NCBI RefSeq assembly: GCF_040717535.1
Contig: NZ_JBFEFI010000007.1
Coordinates: 1-64,000, forward strand
Length of the DNA stretch: 64,000 nucleotides
DNA from: Thalassoglobus sp. JC818
GTDB lineage: Bacteria; Planctomycetota; Planctomycetia; Planctomycetales; Planctomycetaceae
Direction: 5' to 3'
The position numbers and the translations under genes are program-made. The first letter of the stretch is position 1; each line of letters begins with the position of its first letter. The notes below the pieces were generated by a model that worked only from the letters and a program-made list of their open reading frames with translations, was not told the DNA's origin and ran no database searches. This document shows positions 36,615 to 45,472 of the stretch, one piece after another.

Positions 36615-36662
36615 AGCAAGTTGCTCGTGTGAGATCGTGCACACAAAATCAGAAAATGCTCT
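36611..36662 (+). repeat. Copy B, internally deleted form of the stop-codon-associated element
   Basis: This 52-bp copy begins CTAGAGCAAGTTGCTC, identical to the first 16 bases of copy A, and continues with GTGCACAC and AAAATGCTCT equivalent to the far end. The middle of about 50 bp is missing. The first TAG is the stop codon of the upstream membrane protein gene. A short form with both ends kept indicates that the ends, rather than the core, define the element. Confidence 0.75.
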
Positions 36663-36948
36663 CAATGTCCGATGCGGGAATTTCTGCTCGCCGCTGACCG
36701 CAAATTCCATTGATCAGCGGTTTCTCGACGACTGGAAATGAGCCGAAATCGGCTCAAAAACCTCTTCAATCCAGGGAGTCCGGGCTTGTTTAGGGAGGGA
36801 AAGTGCTTTTTTCGGTCAATTGATCCGATAGAATACGTGAAGTGTCATCGAGTCATCTTTGACCCGGTGACAAGGCAAGCTATAATTCGCGGAGTTATTC
36901 AAACACACTTGTTTCGACTCGTCCTTTCCAGGCGAAGGAGACTGACAG

Positions 36949-37278
36949 ATGGTCATTATCACAGAAAAAGCAGCTTCAGAAATCAAACGAGTCATTTCTG
37001 AGCAAAACATGCCAGAGACAACTGTCGTCCGCGTTGGAGTGGCAGGCGGCGGATGTTCCGGATTTCAGTACAAGTTCGGTTTCGACGAAGTCGCAAATCC
37101 TGAGCAGGATCACGTTTCGCAGCAGCACGGATTGAGCGTGGCTGTCCAGAAGAACCACGACTTGCACCTGGACGGAACGACAATCGATTTCTACGAAGGC
37201 CTCGAAAAACGCGGTTTCACCTTCGACAATCCAAACGTAAGCCGCTCATGCGGTTGCGGTAGCAGCTTCTCAGTCTAA
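36949..37278 (+). CDS. A-type iron-sulfur carrier protein (IscA/ErpA/HesB family)
   Basis: A 109-residue protein with the three conserved cysteines of A-type carriers: one in [15 protein letters not shown] and two in the C-terminal SCGCGSSF. The central [23 protein letters not shown] block also fits. These proteins accept Fe-S clusters from the scaffold and pass them to target enzymes. It stands alone, without isc or suf genes nearby, so ErpA or an IscA homologue are both possible. A strong terminator follows at 37416. Confidence 0.94.
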   Translation: MVIITEKAASEIKRVISEQNMPETTVVRVGVAGGGCSGFQYKFGFDEVANPEQDHVSQQHGLSVAVQKNHDLHLDGTTIDFYEGLEKRGFTFDNPNVSRSCGCGSSFSV

Positions 37279-37415
37279 GCTCGTCCACCGCCCGCCTTGA
37301 ACGCCTTGAAACAGTGCGTTCGGAAAGATGGGAGAGTCCAGGTCGCTCAATCATTACACGATTGCTTGAGCACCGCCGGACGACTCACGGCAGATTGAGA
37401 AGTCGACTCAAAAAC

Positions 37416-37455
37416 AAACGCACCTGTTGGTTCACCGACAGGTGCGTTTTCTTTT
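37416..37455 (+). terminator. Rho-independent terminator downstream of the IscA-type gene
   Basis: A perfect 12-bp stem, AAACGCACCTGT and ACAGGTGCGTTT, encloses a 10-base loop and is followed by TTCTTTT. It lies 138 bases after the plus-strand gene and could also serve the opposite strand because of the A-rich left flank. Confidence 0.85.
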
Positions 37456-37469
37456 GACTACTGGCAAGG

Positions 37470-37574
37470 AAAGCAGTTGATTTAAGGTTTGCACTCACTC
37501 GCCCGAGCAAACTCAACCTTCTTAATTGTTGAAACAGCACATGCGAGTGCAGAAGAAAGAGCAACTTACTCTAG
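37470..37574 (-). repeat. Copy D of the 105-bp stop-codon-associated element
   Basis: The minus strand reads CTAGAGTAAGTTGCTC from the stop codon of the small membrane protein gene, then TTTCTTCTGCACTCGCATG and GCTGTTTCAA, matching copies A and C block by block. The right end CTAG includes the gene's TAG stop (37571-37573). Confidence 0.8.
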
Positions 37575-38002
37575 TCCCAGAGGACGTTTTCCACAGTTGA
37601 AGCGAGTTGCTGCCTCTGATGATCGGGGTCCGGGCTGAGGGCGAGTTGCATCACCGTCAGGTAGAAGCAGAACAGGCCAGCGGGGAAAAACCACGCTGCC
37701 AGTGACTCGTTCTGGGCGAACTGCAATGTGCTGACGAAGATTTCGCTGAGTAGAAGCAAAACGATTCCCAGCGAGAACAAGACCTGACGGCCCCAGTTTG
37801 GATGTCCGCCCGAAACGCTTTCCAACTGGTGGATTCCAATCGCTGCTCTTAAGAAGGCTGCCAGCACCGGCGCGACGACCGCAGCAACCACCTGTACAAT
37901 GTGTCCTTCCCGGAAGCAAATCGCGACAAGTGTCGGACTCGCTGCAATCACGAGGGGAAGGAACCCATCCAAAGTGACGTGTTCCCAAGACTCGCTCTTC
38001 AT
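37571..38002 (-). CDS. Small four-span membrane protein, unknown function
   Basis: The 143-residue product has about four hydrophobic segments (residues 13-29, 36-55, 72-92, 100-121) and a polar C-terminus. No motif or family was recognised. The start ATG at 38002 was taken as the only well-placed methionine. The stop codon TAG lies in repeat copy D. Confidence 0.65.
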   Translation of the reverse strand: MKSESWEHVTLDGFLPLVIAASPTLVAICFREGHIVQVVAAVVAPVLAAFLRAAIGIHQLESVSGGHPNWGRQVLFSLGIVLLLLSEIFVSTLQFAQNESLAAWFFPAGLFCFYLTVMQLALSPDPDHQRQQLASTVENVLWD

Positions 38003-38165
38003 CCGTGTGCCTCTCTACGAAAGAGGGGTTATTGTGGCAGAGAACATCGGTTGTTGGGGGAAGTCAGTTTTAGCGGACGAGTGCCGCTGAAAAGTTGGTT
38101 CAACTCGATTGAGCAGAATCATTTTCACTCTTTCGAGTGCACTCGTCAAACGTAATTGGCATCCT

Positions 38166-38191
38166 GCGGAGAGTGATCAATCACTCCGCAT
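38166..38191 (-). terminator. Hairpin downstream of the UbiA gene
   Basis: TGCGGA-GA-GTGAT and ATCAC-TCCGCA form an 11-bp stem with a two-base bulge and a very small loop, about 30 bases past the stop of the minus-strand prenyltransferase gene. There is no T-run, so it may be a structural 3' end rather than an intrinsic terminator. Confidence 0.4.
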
Positions 38192-38218
38192 GCGACAAGG
38201 GAGACGTCGAGAAAGCGT

Positions 38219-39265
38219 CTACCGATTTTGTTGAGACGTTTCGTCTTCTTGATTCGGAACAGGTGAGAGTTGAAGACCCGATTGAGAAGAAGGGACTTCG
38301 TCGATGGTCTCCTGCTGAATCGGATAGTTGAACGGTGTCGAAATTGGCCCGAGCGTCTCCACGATGAGAATGTCGGCGATCGTCACGCACAACAGTCCGA
38401 CACTGATCAGTGCGTTGATGTGAAAGAAGGCGACGTTGACGCGGCTCATATTCGAAGGGCTGATGATCCAGTGTTCGTAGATGAGGAGCCCGCTCACAAG
38501 AATCACGCCGATCAGAAAGATCGTGCCGAGTCCCGAGACAGCCCACAGTGCCAGAAGACAGACAACGGTGAGGACGTGGCTGAAGAACGCGATCTTCAAA
38601 GCGTTCTTCACACCGAAACGAGAGGGGATTGAAAACAGGCTCTTTTCCCGGTCGAACTCAGCATCCTGAGTCGCGTAAATGATGTCGAAGCCACCAACCC
38701 AAAAGAAAATGACGGCCGCTAAAAGAATCGGCGGCCAGGCAATCGTGCCCGTGATTGCGATCCAGGCTGCAATGGGTGAGAGCATTAAAGCAGCACTGAG
38801 CCAGTAGTGACACAGTGACGTAAATCTCTTCGAGTACGAGTAGCTCATCAGGAAGAGCAAGACGGGCACGGACAGAAACAGCGGCCAGCGGTTCGGCCAG
38901 AACAGCAGCGTCGACAGGATAAATCCCAGGCTGCAGACGATGGTGAACGCGATCACGATCTTCAATGAAATCGTCCCGGCAGGCAGATGTCTCCCAGCAG
39001 TTCGCGGGTTTTCCGCGTCGATTTTGCGATCAGCGATTCGGTTGAAGGCCATCGCGGCCGAGCGAGCAAAGATCATGCAGAGCACGAGGCCGATCAGGTC
39101 GCGGAACTCAAACGGCACAGTCCTCCACGCCAGCAATGCAGCCATCAACGCGAATGGAAGTGCGAACAGTGTATGGCTGAAACGAATCAGACTGAGCAGT
39201 TCTTTGAACTTAACCCAGAACGATGTCGCGTCCGACGGCACAACTTGTGTGGATGGAGGATTCAT
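38219..39265 (-). CDS. UbiA-family prenyltransferase, MqnP/UbiA-like
   Basis: A 348-residue integral membrane protein with about eight to nine spans and the two aspartate-rich prenyltransferase motifs: NRIADRKIDAENPRTAGR, and DIIYATQDAEFDREKSLFSIP in the second half. The second form is typical of 4-hydroxybenzoate or futalosine-pathway (MqnP) polyprenyltransferases. It attaches a polyprenyl chain to an aromatic precursor of ubiquinone or menaquinone at the membrane. Planctomycetes generally use menaquinone, which favours an MqnP role, but this is inference. The C-terminal 45 residues are a polar tail beyond the usual family end. Confidence 0.9.
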   Translation of the reverse strand: MNPPSTQVVPSDATSFWVKFKELLSLIRFSHTLFALPFALMAALLAWRTVPFEFRDLIGLVLCMIFARSAAMAFNRIADRKIDAENPRTAGRHLPAGTISLKIVIAFTIVCSLGFILSTLLFWPNRWPLFLSVPVLLFLMSYSYSKRFTSLCHYWLSAALMLSPIAAWIAITGTIAWPPILLAAVIFFWVGGFDIIYATQDAEFDREKSLFSIPSRFGVKNALKIAFFSHVLTVVCLLALWAVSGLGTIFLIGVILVSGLLIYEHWIISPSNMSRVNVAFFHINALISVGLLCVTIADILIVETLGPISTPFNYPIQQETIDEVPSSQSGLQLSPVPNQEDETSQQNR

Positions 39266-39326
39266 AACGATGTTGAGGAAACCGGAATGCAGCGGAAGTG
39301 TTCACTGAAAGAAAAAGAGATTCGTC

Positions 39327-40199
39327 TCAATTCTGTTGCGGCGAAGAGAGACGTCGCTGACGGAAGTAAATCACGTTTCCGGCAATGATCAATCCGATCA
39401 TCAAGAGGTGAGCGACAAGCTGTGGCCCCATGCGTCGTTTGGCTTCCAGGTAAAGCTGATCAGGGTCACTTCCCAGATACTCATTGACGACCAACGCTTC
39501 GTACTCAGCCGCTCCTTTGATCGCACCGAGGAGGCCTTTTAGCTGACCGGGAATGTATGGGTAGAGCAGGGGAGCTTGAACTCCTGTGCAGCCAGCCACC
39601 ATCCGGATCTGATCCTGATGCGGCGTCACGGCATACTGAACCCATTCTTTGCTACCGGGATAGGAACCGCTGACGTTGACGATCAGGTCCATTTCCTGAA
39701 CGCTGCTGATCGGCTTGCACATCGGAATCTGATCAATGTTGGTGCCGCGAGCGTCAGTGGTGTAGAGGCCCTTCAAGTCGGTGACGATGACCTTGATGAC
39801 TCCCTCGTACCCGGATTTGTAGCCGAGGTTCACGTAGTCCTGCCCGTAGACGAGATCGGGAAAATCCTTCTGGATGACTTCAGTGATCGCCTTTTCAATC
39901 ATCTGCGGACCGACCGGCAGCAGTGTGATGAAGAACATGTTGACCTTCTTCTCACAGCAATGTCGGGCGAACGCAATCGCCATCGGTCCCAACTCCCCTT
40001 CTGTCGACGGGTCGTAGTCCCACGCCATGAGAACGTTGTCACCTTCTTCGAGCATTTCAATCTCGTTGAAGACGTCCCGGGCGAGTTGGCTGGGAGACTC
40101 CGGGAACTGGAGTCCAAACAGAATTGGGACTGCCACAGCAATTGCCATCAACAGGAAAATCCATCGACGGTCCAAATTCTGCAATCCCTGCATCGGCAT
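39327..40199 (-). CDS. Membrane protein with a large soluble domain, unknown function
   Basis: The 290-residue product has a hydrophobic span near the N-terminus (residues 13-29) and another near the C-terminus (about 262-280), with a soluble alpha/beta region of about 230 residues between (DNVLMAWDYDPSTEGELGPMA, VNMFFITLLPVGPQMIEKAI). I recognise no named family. The two-anchor layout suggests an extracytoplasmic or cytosolic domain held close to the membrane. It lies upstream of the UbiA gene on the same strand, with 61 bases between, so they may be co-transcribed. Confidence 0.7.
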   Translation of the reverse strand: MPMQGLQNLDRRWIFLLMAIAVAVPILFGLQFPESPSQLARDVFNEIEMLEEGDNVLMAWDYDPSTEGELGPMAIAFARHCCEKKVNMFFITLLPVGPQMIEKAITEVIQKDFPDLVYGQDYVNLGYKSGYEGVIKVIVTDLKGLYTTDARGTNIDQIPMCKPISSVQEMDLIVNVSGSYPGSKEWVQYAVTPHQDQIRMVAGCTGVQAPLLYPYIPGQLKGLLGAIKGAAEYEALVVNEYLGSDPDQLYLEAKRRMGPQLVAHLLMIGLIIAGNVIYFRQRRLSSPQQN

Positions 40200-40424
40200 G
40201 AATCGAGTCCTTTGTGGGGATCAGTAAAAAGGTTAAATCATCAATCCCGTCAGTCGAACGCCACTCATCAGCTGAGCACTTAAAGAGTGGCTCGGGATGT
40301 TTCAGAGTATAGAGGGGACCTCCTCACGCTGTCATCCGCCCGTCCATGATTGCAGATTTTTCTGTGAGACAATTTTCATGGTTTCGCGAAACATGCATTG
40401 ACCACGTCTGTTCTGAGTCGCGTG

Positions 40425-41498
40425 CTAGAACTGAGATCGAAGACCGGGGCCGGGGCTTTCGCCGAGATGATCATATCCGCGTTGTGTCACAATGCGCCCG
40501 CGTGGCGTCCGCTGAATCAACCCGGTTCGCAGGAGGAACGGTTCAATATCATCTTCAAGTGTATCTGCCGGAATTGATAAGCTGTGAGCAATCGCTCGCA
40601 GCCCGGCTGGTCCGCCCTGAAAAACGTCGACGATGATCTTGAGATACCGGCGGTCCTGCCGTTCGAGCCCGAGCGAATCAATCTCCAGCATTTTCATGGC
40701 ATGGGTTGCGATCTCGGTGGTGATTTCGCCATTCGGATCTTTGAGCGTGGCGAAATCTCGAGTTCGGAGGAGGATGTTGTTCGCTTTTCGAGGAGTTCCC
40801 TGGCTGCGTCGTGCCACTTCCGAGGCTGCCTGATCGGTGATGTTGGTTTTCAATTTGACGGCATTTCTTCGGACGATTTCGATCAGGTCGTCTGGTTCGT
40901 AGAAGTCGAGATGCTCCCGATAGACGAAGCGGTCGCGCATGGGAGCTGTCAACATTCCCGCTCGTGTTGTCGCCCCGATGATAGTGAATGGCTTCAGCTG
41001 CATGTTAATTGTGCGGGCATTGAGTCCTTCTCCGAGTGCGATATCGATCCGGAAGTCTTCCATTGCTGGGTAGAGAAACTCTTCGACGGCTGGCCGCAAT
41101 CGATGAATCTCGTCAATGAAAAGCACGGACCCATGAGAGGCGTTCGTCAAATACGGCAGCAAATCTTTGGGAGCATCAAGAGCAGGTCCCGCAGCGATTT
41201 GCAGGTCGACTCCCAGTTCATTCGGGATCACCGTGGCGAGGGTTGTCTTTCCGATTCCCGGAGGGCCGTCAAAGAGAATGTGGCCTAAGGTGTCGTTTCG
41301 CTTACGGGTTGCGTCCAGCATGACGCGGACACGTTCGACAACTTGCGTCTGACCAATGACGTCTTCCAGCCTTTGCGGTCGAAGACGTTCGTCGATCTCG
41401 CGGGCGTCGACGTCAAAATCTCGGCGGATATCGAGTCCTTCGCCCAGATCATCTTCGTCGTCATCGCCATCGGCAGAGAATACTGTCTCCCGAACCAT
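40425..41498 (-). CDS. ruvB: Holliday junction branch migration helicase RuvB
   Basis: A 357-residue AAA+ ATPase. The ATG at 41498 is preferred because GGAGGG lies about 6 bases upstream and it removes a non-coding-like 53-residue extension. Motifs are RLEDVIGQTQVVERV, Walker A DGPPGIGKTTLA, Walker B FIDEIHRLRPAVEEFLYPAMED, sensor 1 IGATTRAGMLTAPMRDRF, and the C-terminal winged-helix segment QRTPRGRIVTQRGYDHLG. RuvB hexamers drive branch migration with RuvA. No ruvA or ruvC is nearby. A short acidic N-terminal extension (DGDDDEDDLGEG) precedes the core. Confidence 0.97.
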   Translation of the reverse strand: MVRETVFSADGDDDEDDLGEGLDIRRDFDVDAREIDERLRPQRLEDVIGQTQVVERVRVMLDATRKRNDTLGHILFDGPPGIGKTTLATVIPNELGVDLQIAAGPALDAPKDLLPYLTNASHGSVLFIDEIHRLRPAVEEFLYPAMEDFRIDIALGEGLNARTINMQLKPFTIIGATTRAGMLTAPMRDRFVYREHLDFYEPDDLIEIVRRNAVKLKTNITDQAASEVARRSQGTPRKANNILLRTRDFATLKDPNGEITTEIATHAMKMLEIDSLGLERQDRRYLKIIVDVFQGGPAGLRAIAHSLSIPADTLEDDIEPFLLRTGLIQRTPRGRIVTQRGYDHLGESPGPGLRSQF

Positions 41499-41769
41499 TG
41501 GTTCCCTCCATGTTGAGAATAACGGAACGGTACACAAAAGGTGTTCGTCCGTCCATTGGCAACGCACGGTGAGTTCGAAGTTGGTGTGACCAGCGAGATT
41601 TGCCGAAGCAGGCGGGGCAAGGGGCCTTCTGTCGGCGATTTCGGCTCGAAACTTCAAATCAATCTGCCGAAGATTCAGAAGTTTTCATAGTTTCTCGCCA
41701 TCACATCCGGCGAAGCGGTCCTCGATTCGCCATTTGAAATGTTCAACTCCACTTTGGAAGGGAACGAAC

Positions 41770-42990
41770 ATGTCTGACTGTCGCCGAACGTCAAAAACAT
41801 TCACTGCTGCCGCAAAGAGCAACACTCACGTGCAAGAGCACCTGAGATGGAACCTGTCGCGATTTGGAATCGCGATTTTGGCGGTCGCGTGGATCACATT
41901 GTCGTCGGCACTGTCCGGTTGCGGAGCAGCCAACGGATATCTGATGAATCGCTCCGGACAGCGATACTACAACAAAGGGAACTACGAGTTCGCTCGCTAC
42001 GAATTCGAGCGAGCGCTCATGGATTCGCCTCACAACGCCAACTATGCGTTCAACGTCGCCAAAACGATGGAAAGACAAGGAGAGATTGAGAACGCGGAGG
42101 AAATGTTCCAGCACGCACTCACAATCGATCCGAGCCATCAACCGTCATATCACGGACTGGCGTCGATGTTGCAGGAACAGGGGCGAAGTGATGAAGCCAG
42201 CCAATTGCTGACAGCGTGGGCTGATACTCAACCATACAACCCCGGAGCCCGACAATTTGCGGGTGCTGGATACGGCGGAGCGGGTTACGGCGGAGCCCAG
42301 CAGGCTCAGTTTTCTGCTCAGCCTCATTCTGCTGGCTATGTTTCACACCGTGGACCGATGGGACCACCTCCCGTCGTCAGTCAACCATATTCGCAGGGGC
42401 CTCAATTTGCAGGACAGCCCATGATGAGTCAGCAAATGGCGAGTCATCAGGGCTTTCAAGGACAGACGTCTTCCCACTATCTGAATCAAGTTCCTCCATC
42501 GGTTCGGATGGCGAACGTGATGCCTCGGACCGACCCGACCATGATGGGGGGACCAGTTGTTTCGCCGCAGTACTCAATGGCGAGTGCTCCAATGTCCGGC
42601 GGATTCTCGGGACCTCAGCCGACGCAGGCCGCTCCTCAAATGTGGACTCCAACTGCCGAACCAATGCCGACTCAGACAAACGGGGCATTTCCAGAATTGC
42701 GAGTTCCAGAGCCTCAGTTGATTCCTGAAAACGGTAACGCCAGCTATCACCCGCAGTCAGGGAGTATGCCGGGACAGAACCAGATGCCTGGTCAAAACAT
42801 GGTCTTCCACTCAACGGGCTACGCCCCACAAGGAGCGTTCCCAGGTCAGCCGGTTGAGCAACCACAGATGTCTTCCGGAGACTGGGCTCCTGTTCAATCG
42901 TCAGCCCCAATGCTTCCAGCTTCAGCGAGCACCCCGCAAGGCTCTGCTCCCTCAGTCGTGCAGGTTGTCCCAGCAGTTCAGGCGTTTTAG
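41770..42990 (+). CDS. TPR lipoprotein with Gln/Pro-rich tail
   Basis: The start is the ATG at 41770, with GGAAGGGAA about 7 bases upstream. The 406-residue product has a long basic N-terminus, a hydrophobic stretch and a lipobox ending ALSGC at about residue 52. Two to three tetratricopeptide repeats follow (residues about 60-165; YYNKGNYEFARYEFERALM, AEEMFQHALTIDPSHQPSYHGL), then about 230 residues of low-complexity sequence rich in Gln, Pro, Gly, Met and Ser. TPRs mediate protein contacts; the tail is probably disordered. Location is expected at the envelope. The function is unknown. Confidence 0.85.
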   Translation: MSDCRRTSKTFTAAAKSNTHVQEHLRWNLSRFGIAILAVAWITLSSALSGCGAANGYLMNRSGQRYYNKGNYEFARYEFERALMDSPHNANYAFNVAKTMERQGEIENAEEMFQHALTIDPSHQPSYHGLASMLQEQGRSDEASQLLTAWADTQPYNPGARQFAGAGYGGAGYGGAQQAQFSAQPHSAGYVSHRGPMGPPPVVSQPYSQGPQFAGQPMMSQQMASHQGFQGQTSSHYLNQVPPSVRMANVMPRTDPTMMGGPVVSPQYSMASAPMSGGFSGPQPTQAAPQMWTPTAEPMPTQTNGAFPELRVPEPQLIPENGNASYHPQSGSMPGQNQMPGQNMVFHSTGYAPQGAFPGQPVEQPQMSSGDWAPVQSSAPMLPASASTPQGSAPSVVQVVPAVQAF

Positions 42991-43011
42991 TTGAGATTCT
43001 GAAGTTTCAAC

Positions 43012-43044
43012 CCACTCACCCAATCGGCATTTGATGGTGAGTGG
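43012..43044 (+). terminator. Hairpin downstream of the TPR lipoprotein gene
   Basis: CCACTCACC and GGTGAGTGG form a perfect 9-bp stem around a 15-base loop, starting about 20 bases after the stop codon. There is no T-run, so intrinsic termination is uncertain. Confidence 0.5.
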
Positions 43045-43247
43045 CGCCTCTCGTCGTGCGAATCAATTTCAACGCCTGCCAGATAGGTGAGAGTTGAATC
43101 GAAATCTGTTAGAAGTGACTTTTCAAAGTGTGAATCGGGCAAGGTCTCGATCGACACCGTGAGTCACGAGCCGCGTTCGGACGAATTCAAAGTCGACGCG
43201 GATGACAGAATCGGATCAGTATACATCTCTCATTTGGAAGAACTTTC

Positions 43248-44201
43248 ATGCAACGCCGAGAGTTTCTGGCTGCTGCAGGCGCAGCTTCAACAGTGATCGC
43301 AATGACCAACACTTCCGCTTCAGCTCAGGACGGCGGAAGTTCCGCGCCTTTCAAATTGAAGTATGCTCCCCACTTCGGCATGTTCAAAAACTCCGCCGGC
43401 AATGATCTGGTCGATCAATTGAAGTTCGGTGCTGACCAGGGATTTCGTGCCTGGGAAGACAACGGCATGAAAGGTCGTTCAGTCGAGGATCAGAACCGCG
43501 TCGCCAAGGCGATGACAGATCTCAATCTGGAAATGGGCGTCTTCGTTGCTTACGCGAATTTCGATGAACCTGTCTTCGCAGTGAAGAATCAGAATCGCTG
43601 GGATGAAGTTCTTGAAGAAATCAAAGCCTCGGTCGAAGTGGCCAAACGCGTGAATGCGAAGTGGATGACCGTCGTTCCCGGGTCGGTCGATCAGCAGTCG
43701 GCCAACTCAGGAAATTGGAACAAGTACGGCGGCCCGCGTCTCGCGGAAGGCTATCAGACTGCCAATGTGATTGAACTCTTGAAGCAGTGTGCCGGAATTC
43801 TGGAACCGCACGGATTGGTGATGGTGCTCGAACCGTTGAATTGGCATGCCAATCACGGTGGGACCTTCCTTCGCGATTCCGATCAGGCATATGCACTGTG
43901 TAAGGCAGTGAACAGTCCGTCATGCAAGATTCTGTTCGACATCTATCATCAGCAGATCACAGAAGGCAATTTGATTCCCAATATCGATGCCTGCTGGGAC
44001 GAGATTGCTTACATGCAGTCCGGCGATAATCCCGGTCGAAAAGAACCCGGAACTGGCGAGATCAATTACCTGAATGTGTTTGGTCATCTCCACAAGAAGG
44101 GTTTTGAGGGCATCATCGGGATGGAACACGGTAACTCTCAGAAGGGCAAAGAGGGTGAACAAGCTGTGATTGATGCTTACCGCCGCGCGGACTCGTATTG
44201 A
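43248..44201 (+). CDS. Tat-exported TIM-barrel protein, hydroxypyruvate isomerase-like
   Basis: The 317-residue product starts with a twin-arginine signal (QRREFLAAAGAASTV), cleaved near ASAQD, which predicts export in a folded state. The rest is a xylose-isomerase-like TIM barrel of the hydroxypyruvate isomerase type, with catalytic-type residues in VMVLEPLNWHAN, KILFDIYHQQITEGNLIPNI and GIIGMEHGNS. In the family a metal is bound by Glu, Asp, His and Glu at such positions. The physiological sugar is unknown; export suggests a periplasmic substrate. GGAAGAA lies about 6 bases before the ATG. Confidence 0.9.
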   Translation: MQRREFLAAAGAASTVIAMTNTSASAQDGGSSAPFKLKYAPHFGMFKNSAGNDLVDQLKFGADQGFRAWEDNGMKGRSVEDQNRVAKAMTDLNLEMGVFVAYANFDEPVFAVKNQNRWDEVLEEIKASVEVAKRVNAKWMTVVPGSVDQQSANSGNWNKYGGPRLAEGYQTANVIELLKQCAGILEPHGLVMVLEPLNWHANHGGTFLRDSDQAYALCKAVNSPSCKILFDIYHQQITEGNLIPNIDACWDEIAYMQSGDNPGRKEPGTGEINYLNVFGHLHKKGFEGIIGMEHGNSQKGKEGEQAVIDAYRRADSY

Positions 44202-44234
44202 TCGCGCGTTGAGAGGATCGAATGAAGCAATCGG

Positions 44235-44265
44235 CCCCTGCATCTCGTAGTCCGCGATGCGGGGG
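44235..44265 (+). terminator. GC-rich hairpin downstream of the TIM-barrel gene
   Basis: CCCCTGCATC and GATGCGGGGG pair over 10 positions, one of them a G-T wobble, about 34 bases after the stop codon. No T-run follows. Confidence 0.45.
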
Positions 44266-44411
44266 TCACGCGAACTGTTTGGTCTTCAGCTGTGTCATCG
44301 TTCTGAAGTGAGTTTGTCGACGGCTGAATCCATCGCTGGCACTCCTTCGAACTGGCTGTGATTTGCTCGAAGCTCGCAAAACTGATGAGTATTGTTGGAA
44401 GAGGTGCGGAA

Positions 44412-45251
44412 TTGAAATTCACAAAGATGCACGGCGCCGGAAATGACTATGTGTACGTCAATTGCTTCGAGGAAACACTCCCCGAAGATCTGCCGGCACT
44501 GGCTCGGGCTGTCAGTGATCGGCATACCGGAATCGGCGGCGACGGGTTGATTCTCATTTGTCCCACGGATGAAGCCGACGTTCAAATGCGAATGTTCAAT
44601 GCCGATGGGAGTGAATCAGAGATGTGTGGCAACGGAATTCGTTGCGTTGCCAAATACGCCTACGACCATGGAATCGCTCCCCGCGAAGAAATGAAGATTC
44701 TGACCGGGAATGGAGTTCTCACAGTTCAACTTACGATTGAGAATCAGAAAGCGACCCAGGTTCGCGTCAACATGGGTCAACCGATTCTGGAAGCTTCCAA
44801 AATTCCGACAAAGTTGGAAGGTGCTCCCCCGTTGCGACAGCCTCTCCGCGTTGGCGGCAAGACGTTGGAAGTGACGTGTGTTTCAATGGGAAACCCGCAC
44901 TGCATTACCTTCGTCGACGAGATCACTGACGAATGGGTTCACGGAGTCGGCCCACATATTGAAATTCACCCGGCGTTTCCGAACCGCGTCAATGCCGAGT
45001 TCATTCAGATCGTCTCACCAAGCGAGATGATCATGCGGGTTTGGGAGCGGGGAAGCGGCGAGACGCAAGCCTGCGGTACTGGAGCCTGTGCATCTGCCGT
45101 CGCTGCCGTGTTGAATGGTCTGACCGAGCGAACCGTGCTGTGTCATCTTCCCGGGGGAGACCTAACCCTCGAGTGGGCAGAGTCTGGAGACGTCTACATG
45201 ACCGGCCCAGCGACTGAAGTCTTCTCTGGCGATTGGCCACTCGAAAACTAG
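44412..45251 (+). CDS. dapF: Diaminopimelate epimerase
   Basis: DapF interconverts LL- and meso-diaminopimelate, needed for lysine and for peptidoglycan. The two catalytic cysteines are present: C72 in [19 protein letters not shown] and the second in [14 protein letters not shown]. Other signatures are [13 protein letters not shown] at the N-terminus and [16 protein letters not shown] start at 44412 is proposed: it gives the usual [13 protein letters not shown]-terminus, 279 residues (E. coli 274), and has GGAAGAGG 7 bases upstream. ATG 44385 and GTG 44358 in the same frame are alternatives. The stop TAG begins repeat copy C. Confidence 0.95.
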   Translation: MKFTKMHGAGNDYVYVNCFEETLPEDLPALARAVSDRHTGIGGDGLILICPTDEADVQMRMFNADGSESEMCGNGIRCVAKYAYDHGIAPREEMKILTGNGVLTVQLTIENQKATQVRVNMGQPILEASKIPTKLEGAPPLRQPLRVGGKTLEVTCVSMGNPHCITFVDEITDEWVHGVGPHIEIHPAFPNRVNAEFIQIVSPSEMIMRVWERGSGETQACGTGACASAVAAVLNGLTERTVLCHLPGGDLTLEWAESGDVYMTGPATEVFSGDWPLEN

Positions 45252-45352
45252 TGCGAGTGGCTCTTGCCGGTGCACTCGCTTGTGCTGTTTCATCAAACAA
45301 AAGTCTTTGTTTGCTCGTGCGAGAGTGAGCAAACGAAATCTGAGGATGCTCA
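45248..45352 (+). repeat. Copy C of the 105-bp stop-codon-associated element
   Basis: Starting with CTAG, whose TAG is the dapF stop codon, this copy aligns without gaps to copy A over 105 positions with about 23 mismatches by manual count. The best conserved blocks are GGTGCACTCGCTTG, GCTGTTTCAT and CTCGTGCGAGAGTG, which can pair in part with each other. The far end is GATGCTC. Confidence 0.85.
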
Positions 45353-45472
45353 AGATTCAAGAACTCTTCAAAACGCGGACGCAATTCGTTTTCCGAGTTC
45401 GCGCAGGGAGTGCGCGTAAATTCCGAAGAACGCATGCGCAGTCTTCCCCCATTTCGAAGAAGTGCTTTGCGC

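Noticed and set aside
38085-38160. Possible further copy of the stop-codon element (CTCTTTCGAGTGCACTCG)
   Set aside because: Only a short block resembles the element, the ends are missing, and it is not at a stop codon.
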